64,000 nucleotides of DNA from Azospirillum soli (GCF_017876165.1 NZ_JAGINQ010000010.1:62001-126000), one strand, 5' to 3'. Numbered from the stretch's first letter, positions 39,745 to 49,225 are shown. The notes: a model not told the origin generated them from the sequence alone. Translations and numbers: made by a program.

Positions 39745-41916
39745 ATGGCGCTCACCGAGCACACCAATCCGGACGGCGGCGGGGGCGGCGGAAGCGGCAA
39801 CATGGCCGCCTTCGGCGAGATGTTCGAGGTCGCGAAGCGCTCGCTGAAGCGCGGCGACATCGTCATGGCCGCCGGCATCATGCTGATCGTCGTCGGCCTG
39901 ATCCTGCCGCTGCCGCCGATGCTGCTCGACATGATGCTCGGGCTGAACGTCACGATCTCCATCCTGATCCTGATGGTCGTGCTGTTCATCGAACGGCCGC
40001 TCGACCTGTCGTCCTACCCGACGATCCTGCTGATCACGACGCTGCTGCGCCTGTCGCTGAACATGGCGTCCACGCGCCTGATCCTGACGCACGGGCACGA
40101 GGGCACACAGGCGGCGGGGCACGTGATCGAAGCCTTCGCCGGCTTCATCATGGGCGGCGACTTCATCATCGGCGTGATCGTCTACGCGATCCTGACGATC
40201 GTGAACTTCAAGGTCATCACCGCCGGTTCGGGGCGTATCGCGGAAGTGGCCGCGCGCTTCACCCTGGACGCCATGCCCGGCAAGCAGATGGCCATCGACG
40301 CCGACCTGTCGGCCGGCCTGATCGACGAGGCGACCGCCCGCGCCAAGCGCAAGGAGCTGGAGGACGAGAGCGCCTTCTTCGGCTCCATGGACGGTGCGTC
40401 GAAGTTCGTGAAGGGCGATGCCGTCGCCGGGTTGATGATCATGTTCATCAACATCATCGGCGGCGTGGCGCTGGCGGTCCTGCGCTACGACATGCCGGTG
40501 CTGGAGGCGCTGGACACCTTCACCAAGCTGACCATCGGCGACGGTCTGGTGTCGCAGATCCCGGCGCTGGTCATCTCCATCTCCGCCGGCTTTCTGGTGT
40601 CGAAGGCCGGCGTCGGCGGTTCCACCGACAAGGCGGTGGTCGGCCAGCTGACCGGCCACACCTCCGCGCTGGCTCTGTCGGCCGGCGCCATCGGCCTGCT
40701 GGCGCTGATGCCGGGCATGCCGATGCTGCCCTTCATCCCGGTCATCGCGGTGATCGGCGGTGCCGCCTGGTACCTGCCCCGGATGCGCGCCAAGAAGGAG
40801 GAGGAGGAAGCACTCGCCGCCGCCGAGGAGGCCGCCGGCTTGGGGCCGGGCGGCGGTGCGGCCGCCCCGGTGGCGGATGAGCCGATCTCCACCGCGCTGG
40901 CCATCGACCTCATCCGGCTGGAGCTGGGCTACGGCCTGCTGTCGCTGATCAACCAGCCGCAGGCGGGCAGCCACCGGCTGACCGACCAGATCAAGGGCCT
41001 GCGCCGGCAGATCGCCGGCGAGGTCGGCTTCGTCATGCCGGCGGTGCGAATCCAGGACAACCTGCAGCTTCCGCCCAACAGCTACATCATCCGCGTCAAG
41101 GAGATCGAGGCGGGGCGCGGCGACATCCGGCCGAACATGCTGCTGGTCATGGACCCGCGCGGCGACGCCATGAGCCTGCCCGGCGAGCAGACGGTGGAGC
41201 CGACCTTCGGCCTGCCGGCCATCTGGATCGAGCCCGGCTACCGCGAAGAGGCCCTGTTCAAGGGCTACACCGTCGTCGATCCGTCCACCGTCGTCACCAC
41301 GCACCTGACGGAACTCATCAAGGACAACATGCCCGAGCTGCTGTCCTTCACCGAGACGCAGAAGCTGCTGGACGAGCTGGACAAGGAGCACCAGAAACTG
41401 GTCGCCGACGTGGTGCCCAGCCAGATCACCGTGGGCGGTCTCCAGCGCGTTTTGCAGAACCTGCTTGCGGAACGCGTCTCGGTACGCGATCTTGCCACCA
41501 TCCTTGAGGGCGTTTCGGAGGCGGCGAGCCAGACCCGCAGCATCACGCAGATCACCGAGCACGTGCGTACACGCCTGGCGCGGCAGATTTGCGACGCGAA
41601 CATCAACGAGATGGGATTCATCCCGCTCGTCACCCTCTCCCCGGAATGGGAGCAGGGGTTCGCGGAATCGCTGGTGGGCGACGGCGACGACCGGCAGCTG
41701 ACAATGGCGCCGAGCCGCCTGCAACAGTTCATCACTTCGGTCCGCCAAACCTTCGAGCGACACGCCATGATGGGCGAGACCCCCGTCCTGTTGACCAGCC
41801 CCCTGATCCGGCCCTTCGTCCGTTCCATCGTGGAGCGGTTCCGGCCGGCGACCGTGGTCATGTCGCAGAACGAGATCCACCCCAAGGCGAAGATCAAGAC
41901 CCTGGGGCAGATCTGA
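39745..41916 (+). CDS. flhA: FlhA, flagellar export-gate protein
   Basis: 723 residues from ATG 39745 (AGGAG upstream). About eight membrane helices fill residues 40-345. The FHIPEP signature region is represented by SSYPTILLITTLLRLSLNMASTRLIL and KQMAIDADLSAGLIDEATAR. The cytoplasmic domain (about 370-723) contains DLIRLELGYGLLSLI and the VLTSPLIRPFVRSIVERF end, which binds export chaperones. FlhA forms the nonameric ring of the export gate. flhB and fliPQR are not in this window. The distance to flbD is enlarged by an inverted-repeat element; flhF follows after 46 bases. Confidence 0.97.
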   Translation: MALTEHTNPDGGGGGGSGNMAAFGEMFEVAKRSLKRGDIVMAAGIMLIVVGLILPLPPMLLDMMLGLNVTISILILMVVLFIERPLDLSSYPTILLITTLLRLSLNMASTRLILTHGHEGTQAAGHVIEAFAGFIMGGDFIIGVIVYAILTIVNFKVITAGSGRIAEVAARFTLDAMPGKQMAIDADLSAGLIDEATARAKRKELEDESAFFGSMDGASKFVKGDAVAGLMIMFINIIGGVALAVLRYDMPVLEALDTFTKLTIGDGLVSQIPALVISISAGFLVSKAGVGGSTDKAVVGQLTGHTSALALSAGAIGLLALMPGMPMLPFIPVIAVIGGAAWYLPRMRAKKEEEEALAAAEEAAGLGPGGGAAAPVADEPISTALAIDLIRLELGYGLLSLINQPQAGSHRLTDQIKGLRRQIAGEVGFVMPAVRIQDNLQLPPNSYIIRVKEIEAGRGDIRPNMLLVMDPRGDAMSLPGEQTVEPTFGLPAIWIEPGYREEALFKGYTVVDPSTVVTTHLTELIKDNMPELLSFTETQKLLDELDKEHQKLVADVVPSQITVGGLQRVLQNLLAERVSVRDLATILEGVSEAASQTRSITQITEHVRTRLARQICDANINEMGFIPLVTLSPEWEQGFAESLVGDGDDRQLTMAPSRLQQFITSVRQTFERHAMMGETPVLLTSPLIRPFVRSIVERFRPATVVMSQNEIHPKAKIKTLGQI

Positions 41917-41962
41917 TGGCATGCGCCGTGAACGACACCACTGATTGGCTGGAGGCCCGCTT

Positions 41963-43027
41963 ATGCGGCTGAAGTCCTTCCACGCCAAGACCATGTCCGA
42001 GGCCATGAAGATGGTCCGCCAGGCGCTGGGCGACGACGCGATCATCGTCGCCACGCGCGAGGAGGAAGGCGGCGGCGTGCGCGTGACCGCGGCGGTGGAG
42101 GAGGACGACCTGCTGATGCAGCAGGCGCGCATCACCCAGGCCGCGCCGAGGCATGTCGAGGACGAGGAGGACGAGGAACCGGAGATCGACGTCAGCGAGG
42201 TGGTGGCCGACGCCCTGCACCGCCACGGCGTGCCGGCGGCGCTTGCCGAACAGCTGATCGACGCGGCGGCTGGCCTCGACACCGACGATCCCACGCTGGC
42301 GCTGGGCGCGGCGCTCGATTCGATGTTCACCTTCAGCCCGCTGCACGACAAGCGCGGGGCCACCAAGCCGTTGGTGCTGGTCGGCCCGCCGGGCGGCGGC
42401 AAGACGCTCATCGCGGCGAAGCTGGCGGCCCGTGCGGTGCTGAAGAAGCGCTCCGTCGGCGTCATCACCACCGACACGGTGCGCGCCGGCGGCATGGAGC
42501 AGCTGGCCGCCTTCACCCGCGTGATGAAGGTCAAGCTGGTCACCGTCGAGGATCCGGACGCGCTGTCCGGCGCCTTCGAGGTCAACCGGGGCGTGGACGT
42601 GGTGCTGGTCGATACGGCCGGACGCAACCCCTACGACGCCGAGGACATGGCCGACCTGAAGGCGCTGCTCGCCGCCGGAGAGGCGGAGCCGATCCTGGTC
42701 CTGCCCGCCGGGCTGGACGCCATGGAGGCCGCCGACATGGCGCTGGCCTTCAAGGCGCTGGGGGTGCGGCGGATGCTGGTCACCCGGCTGGACATGGCGC
42801 GGCGTCTCGGCGGCCTGCTGCTGACCGCGCAGCGCGCGCGGATGGCCTTCTGCGACGCCAGCGTTTCGTCCAAGGTGGCGGAAGGGCTCACACCACTGAA
42901 CCCGGTGGCACTCGCCCGCCTGATGATGCCCGTTGAGGAGAAGGCCCCGCGCGGTGCGGCCAAGCCGGCCTCCTCGTCTTCCAAGAAAAAAGCTGCCCGC
43001 TCTCCCTCGTCGAGGACCATCCCATGA
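41963..43027 (+). CDS. flhF: FlhF, SRP-like flagellar placement GTPase
   Basis: 354 residues from ATG 41963, preceded by GGAGG; an upstream in-frame ATG lacks such a site. The N-terminal B domain (MRLKSFHAKTMSEAMKMVRQ) is characteristic. The NG-type GTPase domain has G1 VLVGPPGGGKT, TTDTVRAGGMEQL (G2-like) and VLVDTAGRNPY (G3). The C terminus is Lys/Ser-rich and unusual in length. FlhF recruits the first flagellar parts to the pole. It overlaps flhG by four bases, so both are made together, as expected for this antagonistic pair. Confidence 0.92.
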   Translation: MRLKSFHAKTMSEAMKMVRQALGDDAIIVATREEEGGGVRVTAAVEEDDLLMQQARITQAAPRHVEDEEDEEPEIDVSEVVADALHRHGVPAALAEQLIDAAAGLDTDDPTLALGAALDSMFTFSPLHDKRGATKPLVLVGPPGGGKTLIAAKLAARAVLKKRSVGVITTDTVRAGGMEQLAAFTRVMKVKLVTVEDPDALSGAFEVNRGVDVVLVDTAGRNPYDAEDMADLKALLAAGEAEPILVLPAGLDAMEAADMALAFKALGVRRMLVTRLDMARRLGGLLLTAQRARMAFCDASVSSKVAEGLTPLNPVALARLMMPVEEKAPRGAAKPASSSSKKKAARSPSSRTIP

Positions 43028-43818
43028 CCGATCCGGTGTTTCCGGCCGCCCTCAAGAACGTTCGCCCGCTGCGCGGCGCCAACGTGATCGCCGTGGCCAG
43101 CGGCAAGGGCGGCGTCGGCAAGACGTGGTTTTCGATCACGCTGACCCACGCGCTGACCAAGATGGGCAAGAACTCGCTGCTGTTCGACGGCGACCTCGGC
43201 CTCGCGAACGTGGACATCCAGCTGGGCTTCCAGCCGAAGAACGATCTGGGCGCCGTCATCAACGGCCAGGTGACGCTGGGCAAGGCGGCGCAGAAGTTCC
43301 CCGACACCGGCTTCGACATCATCGCCGGCCGGTCCGGGTCGGGCACGCTGGCGCAGTTGCCGAGCCAGCGCCTGTCCGGCCTGCGCAACGACCTGCTGGA
43401 GCTGGCGCGCAGCTACGACTGCGTGGTCATGGACATGGGCGCCGGCGTGGACCGCACGGTGCGCACGCTGTCCGGCCCGGCGGGCATCACGCTGGTGGTG
43501 ACGACGGACGAGCCGACCTCGCTGACCGACGCCTACGCCTTCATCAAGCTGACCCACGCCACCAACCCGGCCGCCGACCTGCGCGTCGTGGTGAACATGG
43601 CGCAGAGCATCAAGGACGGCGAGCGGACCTACGGCACCATCCTGAAGGCCTGCCAGAACTTCCTGAAGTACAAGCCGGGTCTGGCCGGCATCATCCGCCG
43701 CGACATGAAGGTGCGCGACGCAATCCGCAACCAGTCGCCCCTGCTGACCCGCTCGCCCTCCAGCGACGCCGCCAAGGACGTGCAGGCCATCGCACAGCGG
43801 CTGCTGAACGGGTCGTAA
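43024..43818 (+). CDS. flhG: FlhG/FleN, MinD-like ATPase controlling flagellar number
   Basis: 264 residues. The deviant Walker A motif is exact (VASGKGGVGKTWFSITL), followed by LLFDGDLGLANVDIQLG, the switch region of ParA/MinD ATPases, and VVMDMGAGVDRTVRTL. FlhG stimulates FlhF GTPase activity and limits the number of flagella. The start overlaps the flhF stop (ATGA). The N-terminal part that activates FlhF (usually a DQAxxLR helix) is not obvious, as the protein starts shortly before the P-loop. Confidence 0.92.
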   Translation: MTDPVFPAALKNVRPLRGANVIAVASGKGGVGKTWFSITLTHALTKMGKNSLLFDGDLGLANVDIQLGFQPKNDLGAVINGQVTLGKAAQKFPDTGFDIIAGRSGSGTLAQLPSQRLSGLRNDLLELARSYDCVVMDMGAGVDRTVRTLSGPAGITLVVTTDEPTSLTDAYAFIKLTHATNPAADLRVVVNMAQSIKDGERTYGTILKACQNFLKYKPGLAGIIRRDMKVRDAIRNQSPLLTRSPSSDAAKDVQAIAQRLLNGS

Positions 43819-43828
43819 GGGCGGGCTG

Positions 43829-45682
43829 ATGGGAGGCCCGGCGGCCCCTCCCCCCGTCGCCCTGCCGGTGGCGACGACGCCCACGGCACCGGCCGCGACC
43901 CCGGTGCCGGTGGCCGAAGTCACGGTGCAGAAGCTGCCCGAGCGGCTGCAGGAGGTGACGCGCCCGATGGTGCTGACCGGCACCGTGGCGGGCGAGACGC
44001 CGGAGGGCCTGACCCGCGTGCGGACCTCGGCGGGCGAGATCCTGCTGAAGACGGAAACGCCGCTGCCGCCGGACAAGCCGGTGACGCTTCAGATCACGCC
44101 GGGGCAGACACAGGCCGGGACCGGGCAGGCGCCAGCGACGAAAGCGCTGATCTTGTTGCAGTCCGCAGCGGTGCCGACTCCCGCGACCGGAGGGCTGCAA
44201 ACGCCGCAGGCCGGGGCCGGAGCAACACCGAGCGTCATCCTACCGAACCTGACCTCGCCCACCCCCAACGCGACGGCCCCGACGCTGCCCTTGCTCGTGC
44301 CGGGCAGCGTCGTTCCGGCGCTGGTGATCGCCGCAACGCCGAAGCCAGCCACCCCACCCGGCGCGGCGCCGGTTCTGCCGGGGCAGAACGCCGTTCCGCA
44401 AGCGCCGCTGCCGCCGCAGGCGCCGACGACATCGTCGCCGCAGGCACCGACAGCCCCGACGGGTGCGCCGGTGCCCTCGCCCGCTCCGGCGGCAACGCCG
44501 CAGGGAAGCCCGGCGCCGGCCAGCGCGCCCATGGGCGGCATGCCGACCGGAAAGCCGATGCTCGACACGCCGGTGCAGTTGGGCGGGAACGCGGCGCATC
44601 CCGGCGCCGAAACGCCGACCATGGCAACACCGGAGCGTGCGGGGACCGCGCCGCCGGAGCCGGAACTGCCGAAGGGCGGCACGGTCGCGCTGAAGATCCT
44701 GACCTTAACTCCGCCGCCCGAACAGCCGAAACAGCCCGGCAAGACCGGCAATGGCGAGGGGCCCGGTGCACGGCCTACACCGACCGCTCAGGACACCCCG
44801 GTGCCGGACGATACACCATCGGACGTGCCCGTGCTGAAGGGCACGGTGGCGGGCTCGACACCGCAGGGGCAGCCGATCCTGGCGACCAAGCAGGGCATGC
44901 TGGCGCTGAACGTCCAGGCGAGCCTGCCGCAGGGCACCAAGGTCACCGCCGCGCTGACCGACCCGGCCAAGGCGTTGCAGGCGACCGCCCCGCCTTTGCC
45001 GGATTTGGCGCCAATGAGCGAGCGCGATTGGCCGGCGATGAAGCAGTTGCTGACCTCGCTGGCCGGACTGGACCGGGTGGCGGCGCAAACCCTGCTGAAC
45101 ACCATCATGCCGCAGCCGAACCGTAAGCTGAGCGCGGCCATGACCTTCCTGCTGTCGGCGATCAAGGGCGGCGACGCGCGCGCGTGGCTGGGCGACGACG
45201 CAACCTCGGCCCTGAAGAAGGGCGGGCGCGGCGACCTGCTGTCGCAACTGGAGCAGGAGTTCAAGAGTCTGCAACGGCAGGCCAGCGAGCCCCTGCCCGG
45301 CGACTGGCGGCCCTACACGCTGCCGATGATGGACAGCAACGGTCCGAAACCCATCCATCTGTACGTCCACCCCGTGAATGACGAGGAGGACGGCGGGGAC
45401 AAGCGCGAGGGCGGGCCGAAGGGCAGCCGCTTCCTGTTGGACCTGGACCTCAGCCGGCTGGGGCCGATGCAGTTGGACGGGCTGGTGCGGCCGAACCGCT
45501 TCGACCTGATCCTGCGCAGCCACACGGCCCTGCCGCCGGAATTCCGCCTGGACCTGATCCAGATCTTCGCCGACAGCATCCGCGCGGTGGGCTACACCGG
45601 CGGCCTGTCCTTCCAGTCCGGCGCCAAATGCTGGGTGAAGCTGACCCGCGCCGGCTCGCGCGGACAGAACGTCACGGCCTGA
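43829..45682 (+). CDS. FliK-like flagellar hook-length control protein
   Basis: 617 residues, starting ten bases after flhG. Residues 1-380 are extremely rich in Pro, Ala, Thr and Gly and show no fold, as in secreted molecular rulers. Two internal segments are related to each other (VLTGTVAGETPEGLTRVRTS and VLKGTVAGSTPQGQPILAT), suggesting a repeated small domain. The C-terminal 200 residues hold FLLDLDLSRLGPMQLDGLV and the RFDLILRSHTALPPEF-type strand, ending in VGYTGGLSFQ. This is close to the FliK C-terminal (Flg_hook) domain that contacts FlhB. The identification is by pattern only; it might be annotated as hypothetical. Confidence 0.65.
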   Translation: MGGPAAPPPVALPVATTPTAPAATPVPVAEVTVQKLPERLQEVTRPMVLTGTVAGETPEGLTRVRTSAGEILLKTETPLPPDKPVTLQITPGQTQAGTGQAPATKALILLQSAAVPTPATGGLQTPQAGAGATPSVILPNLTSPTPNATAPTLPLLVPGSVVPALVIAATPKPATPPGAAPVLPGQNAVPQAPLPPQAPTTSSPQAPTAPTGAPVPSPAPAATPQGSPAPASAPMGGMPTGKPMLDTPVQLGGNAAHPGAETPTMATPERAGTAPPEPELPKGGTVALKILTLTPPPEQPKQPGKTGNGEGPGARPTPTAQDTPVPDDTPSDVPVLKGTVAGSTPQGQPILATKQGMLALNVQASLPQGTKVTAALTDPAKALQATAPPLPDLAPMSERDWPAMKQLLTSLAGLDRVAAQTLLNTIMPQPNRKLSAAMTFLLSAIKGGDARAWLGDDATSALKKGGRGDLLSQLEQEFKSLQRQASEPLPGDWRPYTLPMMDSNGPKPIHLYVHPVNDEEDGGDKREGGPKGSRFLLDLDLSRLGPMQLDGLVRPNRFDLILRSHTALPPEFRLDLIQIFADSIRAVGYTGGLSFQSGAKCWVKLTRAGSRGQNVTA

Positions 45683-45695
45683 TGAGTCATTCCAC

Positions 45696-46052
45696 ATGCA
45701 CCGCCGCGACCTGCTGACCACCGTGCCGAACCCGGACGCCCGCCACGACTATCTGGTCGAACTGGCCGGAGAGCCGATGCCGGGCACGCATTTGATGGTG
45801 CGCTACGTGCCGGATCGCGTGGTGGCGGAGCCACAGGGTTTCACCGCCTATCTCGGGGCGCTGAGCGGCGTTGCGGGCGGTTTGGAAAGCTTGGCTCTGG
45901 CCGTTCTGGACGACCTGAACAACGAGCTGGTGCCGCGCTGGGCCGAGGTGACGGCGGAACGGGCGGAGCCCCTGCCCCACCGCGTGGTCGTCGAGGATCG
46001 CCAGCCCAACTGGGACAACCCACAGCTGTTCGCGCGGATGCGACCGATCTGA
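45696..46052 (+). CDS. QueF-fold (T-fold) protein without catalytic residues
   Basis: 118 residues. The stretch MVRYVPDRVVAEPQGFTAYL and the ALAVLDDLNNELVPRWAEV segment line up with the C-terminal half of QueF (preQ0 nitrile reductase): YIPDxxxVESxSLKxYL and the IMNDL helix. The catalytic Cys of the CPxTG motif is missing (MPGTH at about that place) and the NHxxFHE motif is replaced by VAGGLES, keeping only the Glu. The protein is also shorter than QueF. It therefore cannot be an ordinary reductase; a binding or structural role is inferred. It lies 13 bases after the fliK-like gene and may be co-transcribed. The similarity rests on memory of the family and should be checked by structure prediction. 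Confidence 0.6.
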   Translation: MHRRDLLTTVPNPDARHDYLVELAGEPMPGTHLMVRYVPDRVVAEPQGFTAYLGALSGVAGGLESLALAVLDDLNNELVPRWAEVTAERAEPLPHRVVVEDRQPNWDNPQLFARMRPI

Positions 46053-46055
46053 TAT

Positions 46056-46090
46056 CGAAGGCGTTTGATGGCTTCCATCAAACGCCTTCG
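46056..46090 (+). terminator. Strong 16-bp hairpin ending the flagellar run
   Basis: CGAAGGCGTTTGATGG (46056-46071) pairs perfectly with its complement (46075-46090) around a CTT loop. It lies three bases after the stop of the QueF-like gene. There is no T tract, so it may act as an mRNA 3'-end stabiliser or Rho-assisted terminator. Confidence 0.65.
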
Positions 46091-46133
46091 GTTCAAACCC
46101 GGCAGTACATGGCGCAGCCATGTGCGAGAGGGG

Positions 46134-46177
46134 CATACGGCCGGCAGACCATGAAGCACTCATGCGCCGGCCGTATG
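46134..46177. terminator. Second hairpin between convergent genes
   Basis: CATACGGCCGGC (46134-46145) pairs perfectly with GCCGGCCGTATG (46166-46177). It ends five bases before the stop of the minus-strand membrane-protein gene, so it may end transcripts from both sides. Confidence 0.6.
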
Positions 46178-46182
46178 ACCGG

Positions 46183-46800
46183 TCAGCGCAGCGAGCCGCG
46201 TGCCATCGGCCGCCGCAGCCCGTAGCCCCGGTATGCCAGCAGCGCCAGCGGGAAGGCCCAGAGATGCAGCGCGTGCAGCGCCCAGGCGACCGCGCACACC
46301 ATGTAAACAGCCATCGCCGCCGCCCACAGCCACAGCAATCCGGCCACCAGCAGCGCGCGCGGCGCTTCGGTTCCAGCGTGCCGCAGCGCGGCCAGGACAA
46401 CCACGGCACCAAGCAGCGCCGCGAGACCCAGGAAGAGCGTGACGGGGTCGGCGAGATTGAAGCCGGTCAGATGGCCCCACAGCATCCGGGGATCGTAGCG
46501 GGCTGGGTCGAGCCATTCCCCAGCCATTGCGCCGAGCGACGTCTCCCACGGGCCGCCGTCCGCAAGCAGGGTGGCCGGGTGAAAGTCCGCCGGGTGGCTG
46601 TTGAGGAAAAGCAGCAGGAAGCCGGTGATCGCCCCGGACGCGACGCTGAAATGCACCAAGCCGGGAATCCGTGGCCCCAGGTCCGGCAGGCCGAGCCGGC
46701 GCAACACGGGACGCCCCGCCGCCTGCACCGCGACCGGCAACAGCACCAGCATGGTCAATTCCACCATGCGCACGGCGATCGGAATCAGGAAATCCAGCAT
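46183..46800 (-). CDS. Hypothetical multi-pass membrane protein
   Basis: 205 residues from ATG 46800; a second in-frame start 39 bases upstream has no better leader. About five membrane helices are visible: an N-terminal one (MLDFLIPIAVRMVELTMLVL), one around FSVASGAITGFLLLFL, one around VTLFLGLAALLGAVVVLAAL, and two near the C terminus. Trp and Leu are abundant. I recognise no domain. It lies convergent to the flagellar run and alone on its strand before the fliJ/fliI pair. Its role is unknown. Confidence 0.6.
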   Translation of the reverse strand: MLDFLIPIAVRMVELTMLVLLPVAVQAAGRPVLRRLGLPDLGPRIPGLVHFSVASGAITGFLLLFLNSHPADFHPATLLADGGPWETSLGAMAGEWLDPARYDPRMLWGHLTGFNLADPVTLFLGLAALLGAVVVLAALRHAGTEAPRALLVAGLLWLWAAAMAVYMVCAVAWALHALHLWAFPLALLAYRGYGLRRPMARGSLR

Positions 46801-47019
46801 GGGGCACCGCACCGGAAGGGCGTGCCGCAACGGCATCACGAGGCGGGACGATGGTCGAGCAACAAATTTGGGACCCCTTACGGCCTAGGACCACCAAGGG
46901 GGCTACTCCCGCAAAGCCGAACCATCAGCGGACGAAAGGCACATTGTGCGGCGGCGTCCCGACACGAGATTCCGATTGAGGAACGACACGGAATGCGGGT
47001 CCGGGACGGGAGGTGCGCC

Positions 47020-47163
47020 ATGGAAACCAAGAGCTTTTGGACGCCGGACGCCGAGCGGCTGGCGCGGGAAACCGAGGATTTGCTGCGCTTCGGCGCGCGT
47101 TTCCTGATGGGGCTGAGCTTCGTCGCGCTGGGGGTGCTGACGGCGTTTGCCCTGTACCTGTAG
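47020..47163 (+). CDS. Small single-pass membrane protein (47 residues)
   Basis: ATG 47020 has a strong ribosome-binding site, GGGAGG, six bases upstream. The 47-residue product has an acidic amphipathic start (METKSFWTPDAERLARETED) and one membrane helix (FLMGLSFVALGVLTAFALYL). The codon bias fits the genome. It reads convergently to fliJ, with 24 bases between the stops. I do not recognise it; its location beside fliJ/fliI may be accidental. Confidence 0.55.
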   Translation: METKSFWTPDAERLARETEDLLRFGARFLMGLSFVALGVLTAFALYL

Positions 47164-47187
47164 AGCTGCACCTGTAGGCACGAACGA

Positions 47188-47625
47188 TCAGGACTCCGCC
47201 GCGCTCTCCTCGGCCTGACGGCGGCGGAAACCGACCAGGGCGGTTTCGTCCAGCATCTCCGCCTGCTTGCGCTTCAGCTTTTCCTTTTCGCGCTTCAGCC
47301 GTTCTTCCTCGGCGAGTTCATAGCGCTTCAGCTCCTGGAAGGCCTCGGCCATCTGGTCAGTGGCGACGGCAATCTGGATGTCCACCTGCCCCATCGACAG
47401 GGTCAGGCGCTTGCCCCGCTCCATCGCGGCCTTGGCGAAGTTGGTGTAGCTGAAGGCGAATTCGGGATTGTCGCGCGCCGCTGCCTGTTCGGCGGCAACC
47501 TCTTCCTTCAAACGCTCAAGCTCCGCCTTCAGGCGGTCGGAGAGGTTCTGAAGCTCGGCCAGATTGCGCCGCTTCTCATCGAGCTGCTGCTTTTGCAGGC
47601 GGATGATGTTCTTCAGGCTGCTCAT
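47188..47625 (-). CDS. fliJ: FliJ, flagellar export chaperone/stalk protein
   Basis: 145 residues from ATG 47625, overlapping the fliI stop in ATGA. The protein is one long coiled coil: [20 protein letters not shown] at the N terminus and a Glu/Lys-rich helix ([18 protein letters not shown]) near the C terminus. Length, helical profile and position directly after fliI identify it as FliJ, which sits in the FliI ring and couples it to FlhA. Sequence similarity within this family is weak, so the name rests on context and shape. Confidence 0.82.
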   Translation of the reverse strand: MSSLKNIIRLQKQQLDEKRRNLAELQNLSDRLKAELERLKEEVAAEQAAARDNPEFAFSYTNFAKAAMERGKRLTLSMGQVDIQIAVATDQMAEAFQELKRYELAEEERLKREKEKLKRKQAEMLDETALVGFRRRQAEESAAES

Positions 47626-49040
47626 TGCTGCTGCGGCGGCCATTCTTCAATGCCGAAGATCGCGGCCAGCATGGAATAGCTGGTGGCGAGGTCGGTCGCT
47701 TCACGTTTGCCCTGCTTGAGGAAGGTCTCCAGCGCGGGATTGTAATGGATGGCCTCGTCCACCTGCGGGTCCGAACCCTTGCGGTAGGCGCCCAGCCGGA
47801 TCATCTCCGCCATGTTGTCGTAGGACGACATCAGGCGGCGGGCGTGGGTCACCAGTTCGTTTTCCATCGGCGTGTTGCAGCCGGGCATGGTTCGCGACAC
47901 GCTGCGCAGGATGTTGATGGCCGGATAGCGCCCGCGCTCGCCGATCTGGCGCTCCAGAACGATGTGGCCGTCCAGGATGCCGCGCACCGCATCGGCGATG
48001 GGCTCGTTGTGGTCGTCGCCTTCCACCAGCACGGTGAACAGGCCGGTGATGGAACCGGAGCCGGCCACACCCGGCCCGGCGCGCTCCAGAAGGCGCGGCA
48101 GTTCGGCGAAGACGGTCGGCGGGTAACCCTTGGTCGTCGGCGGCTCGCCGGCCGACAGACCGATTTCGCGCTGGGCCATGGCGAAGCGGGTGACGCTGTC
48201 CATCATGCACAGCACGTCGCGGCCCTCGTCGCGGAAATACTCGGCGACGGACAAAGTCAGGTAGGCCGCCTGACGGCGCATCAGCGGCGCCTCGTCCGAC
48301 GTGGCGCAGACGACGATGGAGCGGGCGAGACCTTCCTCGCCCAGATCCTCGGTGATGAATTCCTGCAACTCGCGGCCACGTTCGCCGATCAGGCCGATCA
48401 CCGCGATCTCGGCGGCGGAGAAGCGGGCGAGCATCGACATGACCGACGACTTGCCGACGCCGGAGCCCGCGAAAATGCCCATGCGCTGGCCACGGCAGCA
48501 GGTCAGGAAGGCGTTGATGGCGCGGATGCCGAGGTCGAGCTTCTCGCCGACGCGGGCGCGGGAGTGGGCGGACGGCGGCGCGTTGCGGATCGGCACGCCG
48601 CGCGGTCCCTTGGGCAGCGGCCCCTTGCCGTCCACCGGCTCACCCAGCGCGTTGACGACGCGACCCAGCCATGCGTCGCACGGGAAAACGGAGGGTTGAC
48701 CGTCCGCCACCAGCGCGCGGCAGCCCAGTCCGACGCCGTCAAGGGCTCCCAATGGCATAAGCATTGCGCGCCCTTGTCGAAAGCCGACGACCTCACAAGG
48801 TACATGGCGTCCGTCGCGCGTTTCCACGATGCAGCGGCCGCCGACGGACAGTTCCTTTTCGATGCCGCCGACCTCGACCATCAGGCCGAGCACGGCGGTG
48901 ACCCGCCCAAACCGGCTGTAGCCGGGAAGGGCATCGATTTCCTGGATGAGGCGGGCGACGTCGGCGGGCACGGCTTTGCTGTTTCGCGGACGTTGACGGG
49001 GTGGTCGAAACGGGTTGCCAGCCACGGGCGGCAACGGCAT
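47622..49040 (-). CDS. fliI: FliI, flagellum-specific export ATPase
   Basis: 472 residues. The ATPase core has the P-loop [16 protein letters not shown], Walker B-like [31 protein letters not shown], typical of FliI/YscN, and the [19 protein letters not shown] motif. The N-terminal domain (about 25-95) is of the beta-barrel type. FliI forms a hexamer energising type III export with FliH and FliJ. It is divergent from ctrA, with 185 bases between the starts, and may be controlled by CtrA, as several TTAA half-sites lie there. Confidence 0.96.
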   Translation of the reverse strand: MPLPPVAGNPFRPPRQRPRNSKAVPADVARLIQEIDALPGYSRFGRVTAVLGLMVEVGGIEKELSVGGRCIVETRDGRHVPCEVVGFRQGRAMLMPLGALDGVGLGCRALVADGQPSVFPCDAWLGRVVNALGEPVDGKGPLPKGPRGVPIRNAPPSAHSRARVGEKLDLGIRAINAFLTCCRGQRMGIFAGSGVGKSSVMSMLARFSAAEIAVIGLIGERGRELQEFITEDLGEEGLARSIVVCATSDEAPLMRRQAAYLTLSVAEYFRDEGRDVLCMMDSVTRFAMAQREIGLSAGEPPTTKGYPPTVFAELPRLLERAGPGVAGSGSITGLFTVLVEGDDHNEPIADAVRGILDGHIVLERQIGERGRYPAINILRSVSRTMPGCNTPMENELVTHARRLMSSYDNMAEMIRLGAYRKGSDPQVDEAIHYNPALETFLKQGKREATDLATSYSMLAAIFGIEEWPPQQQ

Positions 49041-49074
49041 CTCGACCGCTCCGGTCCATCATCATCCGCAATCA

Positions 49075-49157
49075 TTAACGTTAAATGAAGCGCTATGCCT
49101 CTGGCGTTAAGCTGAATCGTCTGTTAACTTGTGTAAACAGGCGGAGCGATCTGTTAA
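49075..49157. promoter_or_regulatory. Cluster of TTAA half-sites in the fliI-ctrA region
   Basis: TTAA occurs at 49075, 49081, 49107, 49124 and 49154, five times in 83 bases of a very GC-rich genome. CtrA binds TTAA-N7-TTAA or half-sites of this kind. No pair here has exactly seven bases between them, so only half-site binding or autoregulation is suggested. Confidence 0.4.
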
Positions 49158-49225
49158 GGATCGAACGTCCAACACAAGCCGGTTCGGATAGCCAGAAACG
49201 CGCCATCAAACGTCGGGATATCGCC

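Noticed and set aside
49107-49127. Full CtrA box TTAA-N7-TTAA
   Set aside because: The two TTAA words are 13 bases apart, so this is not a canonical full site.
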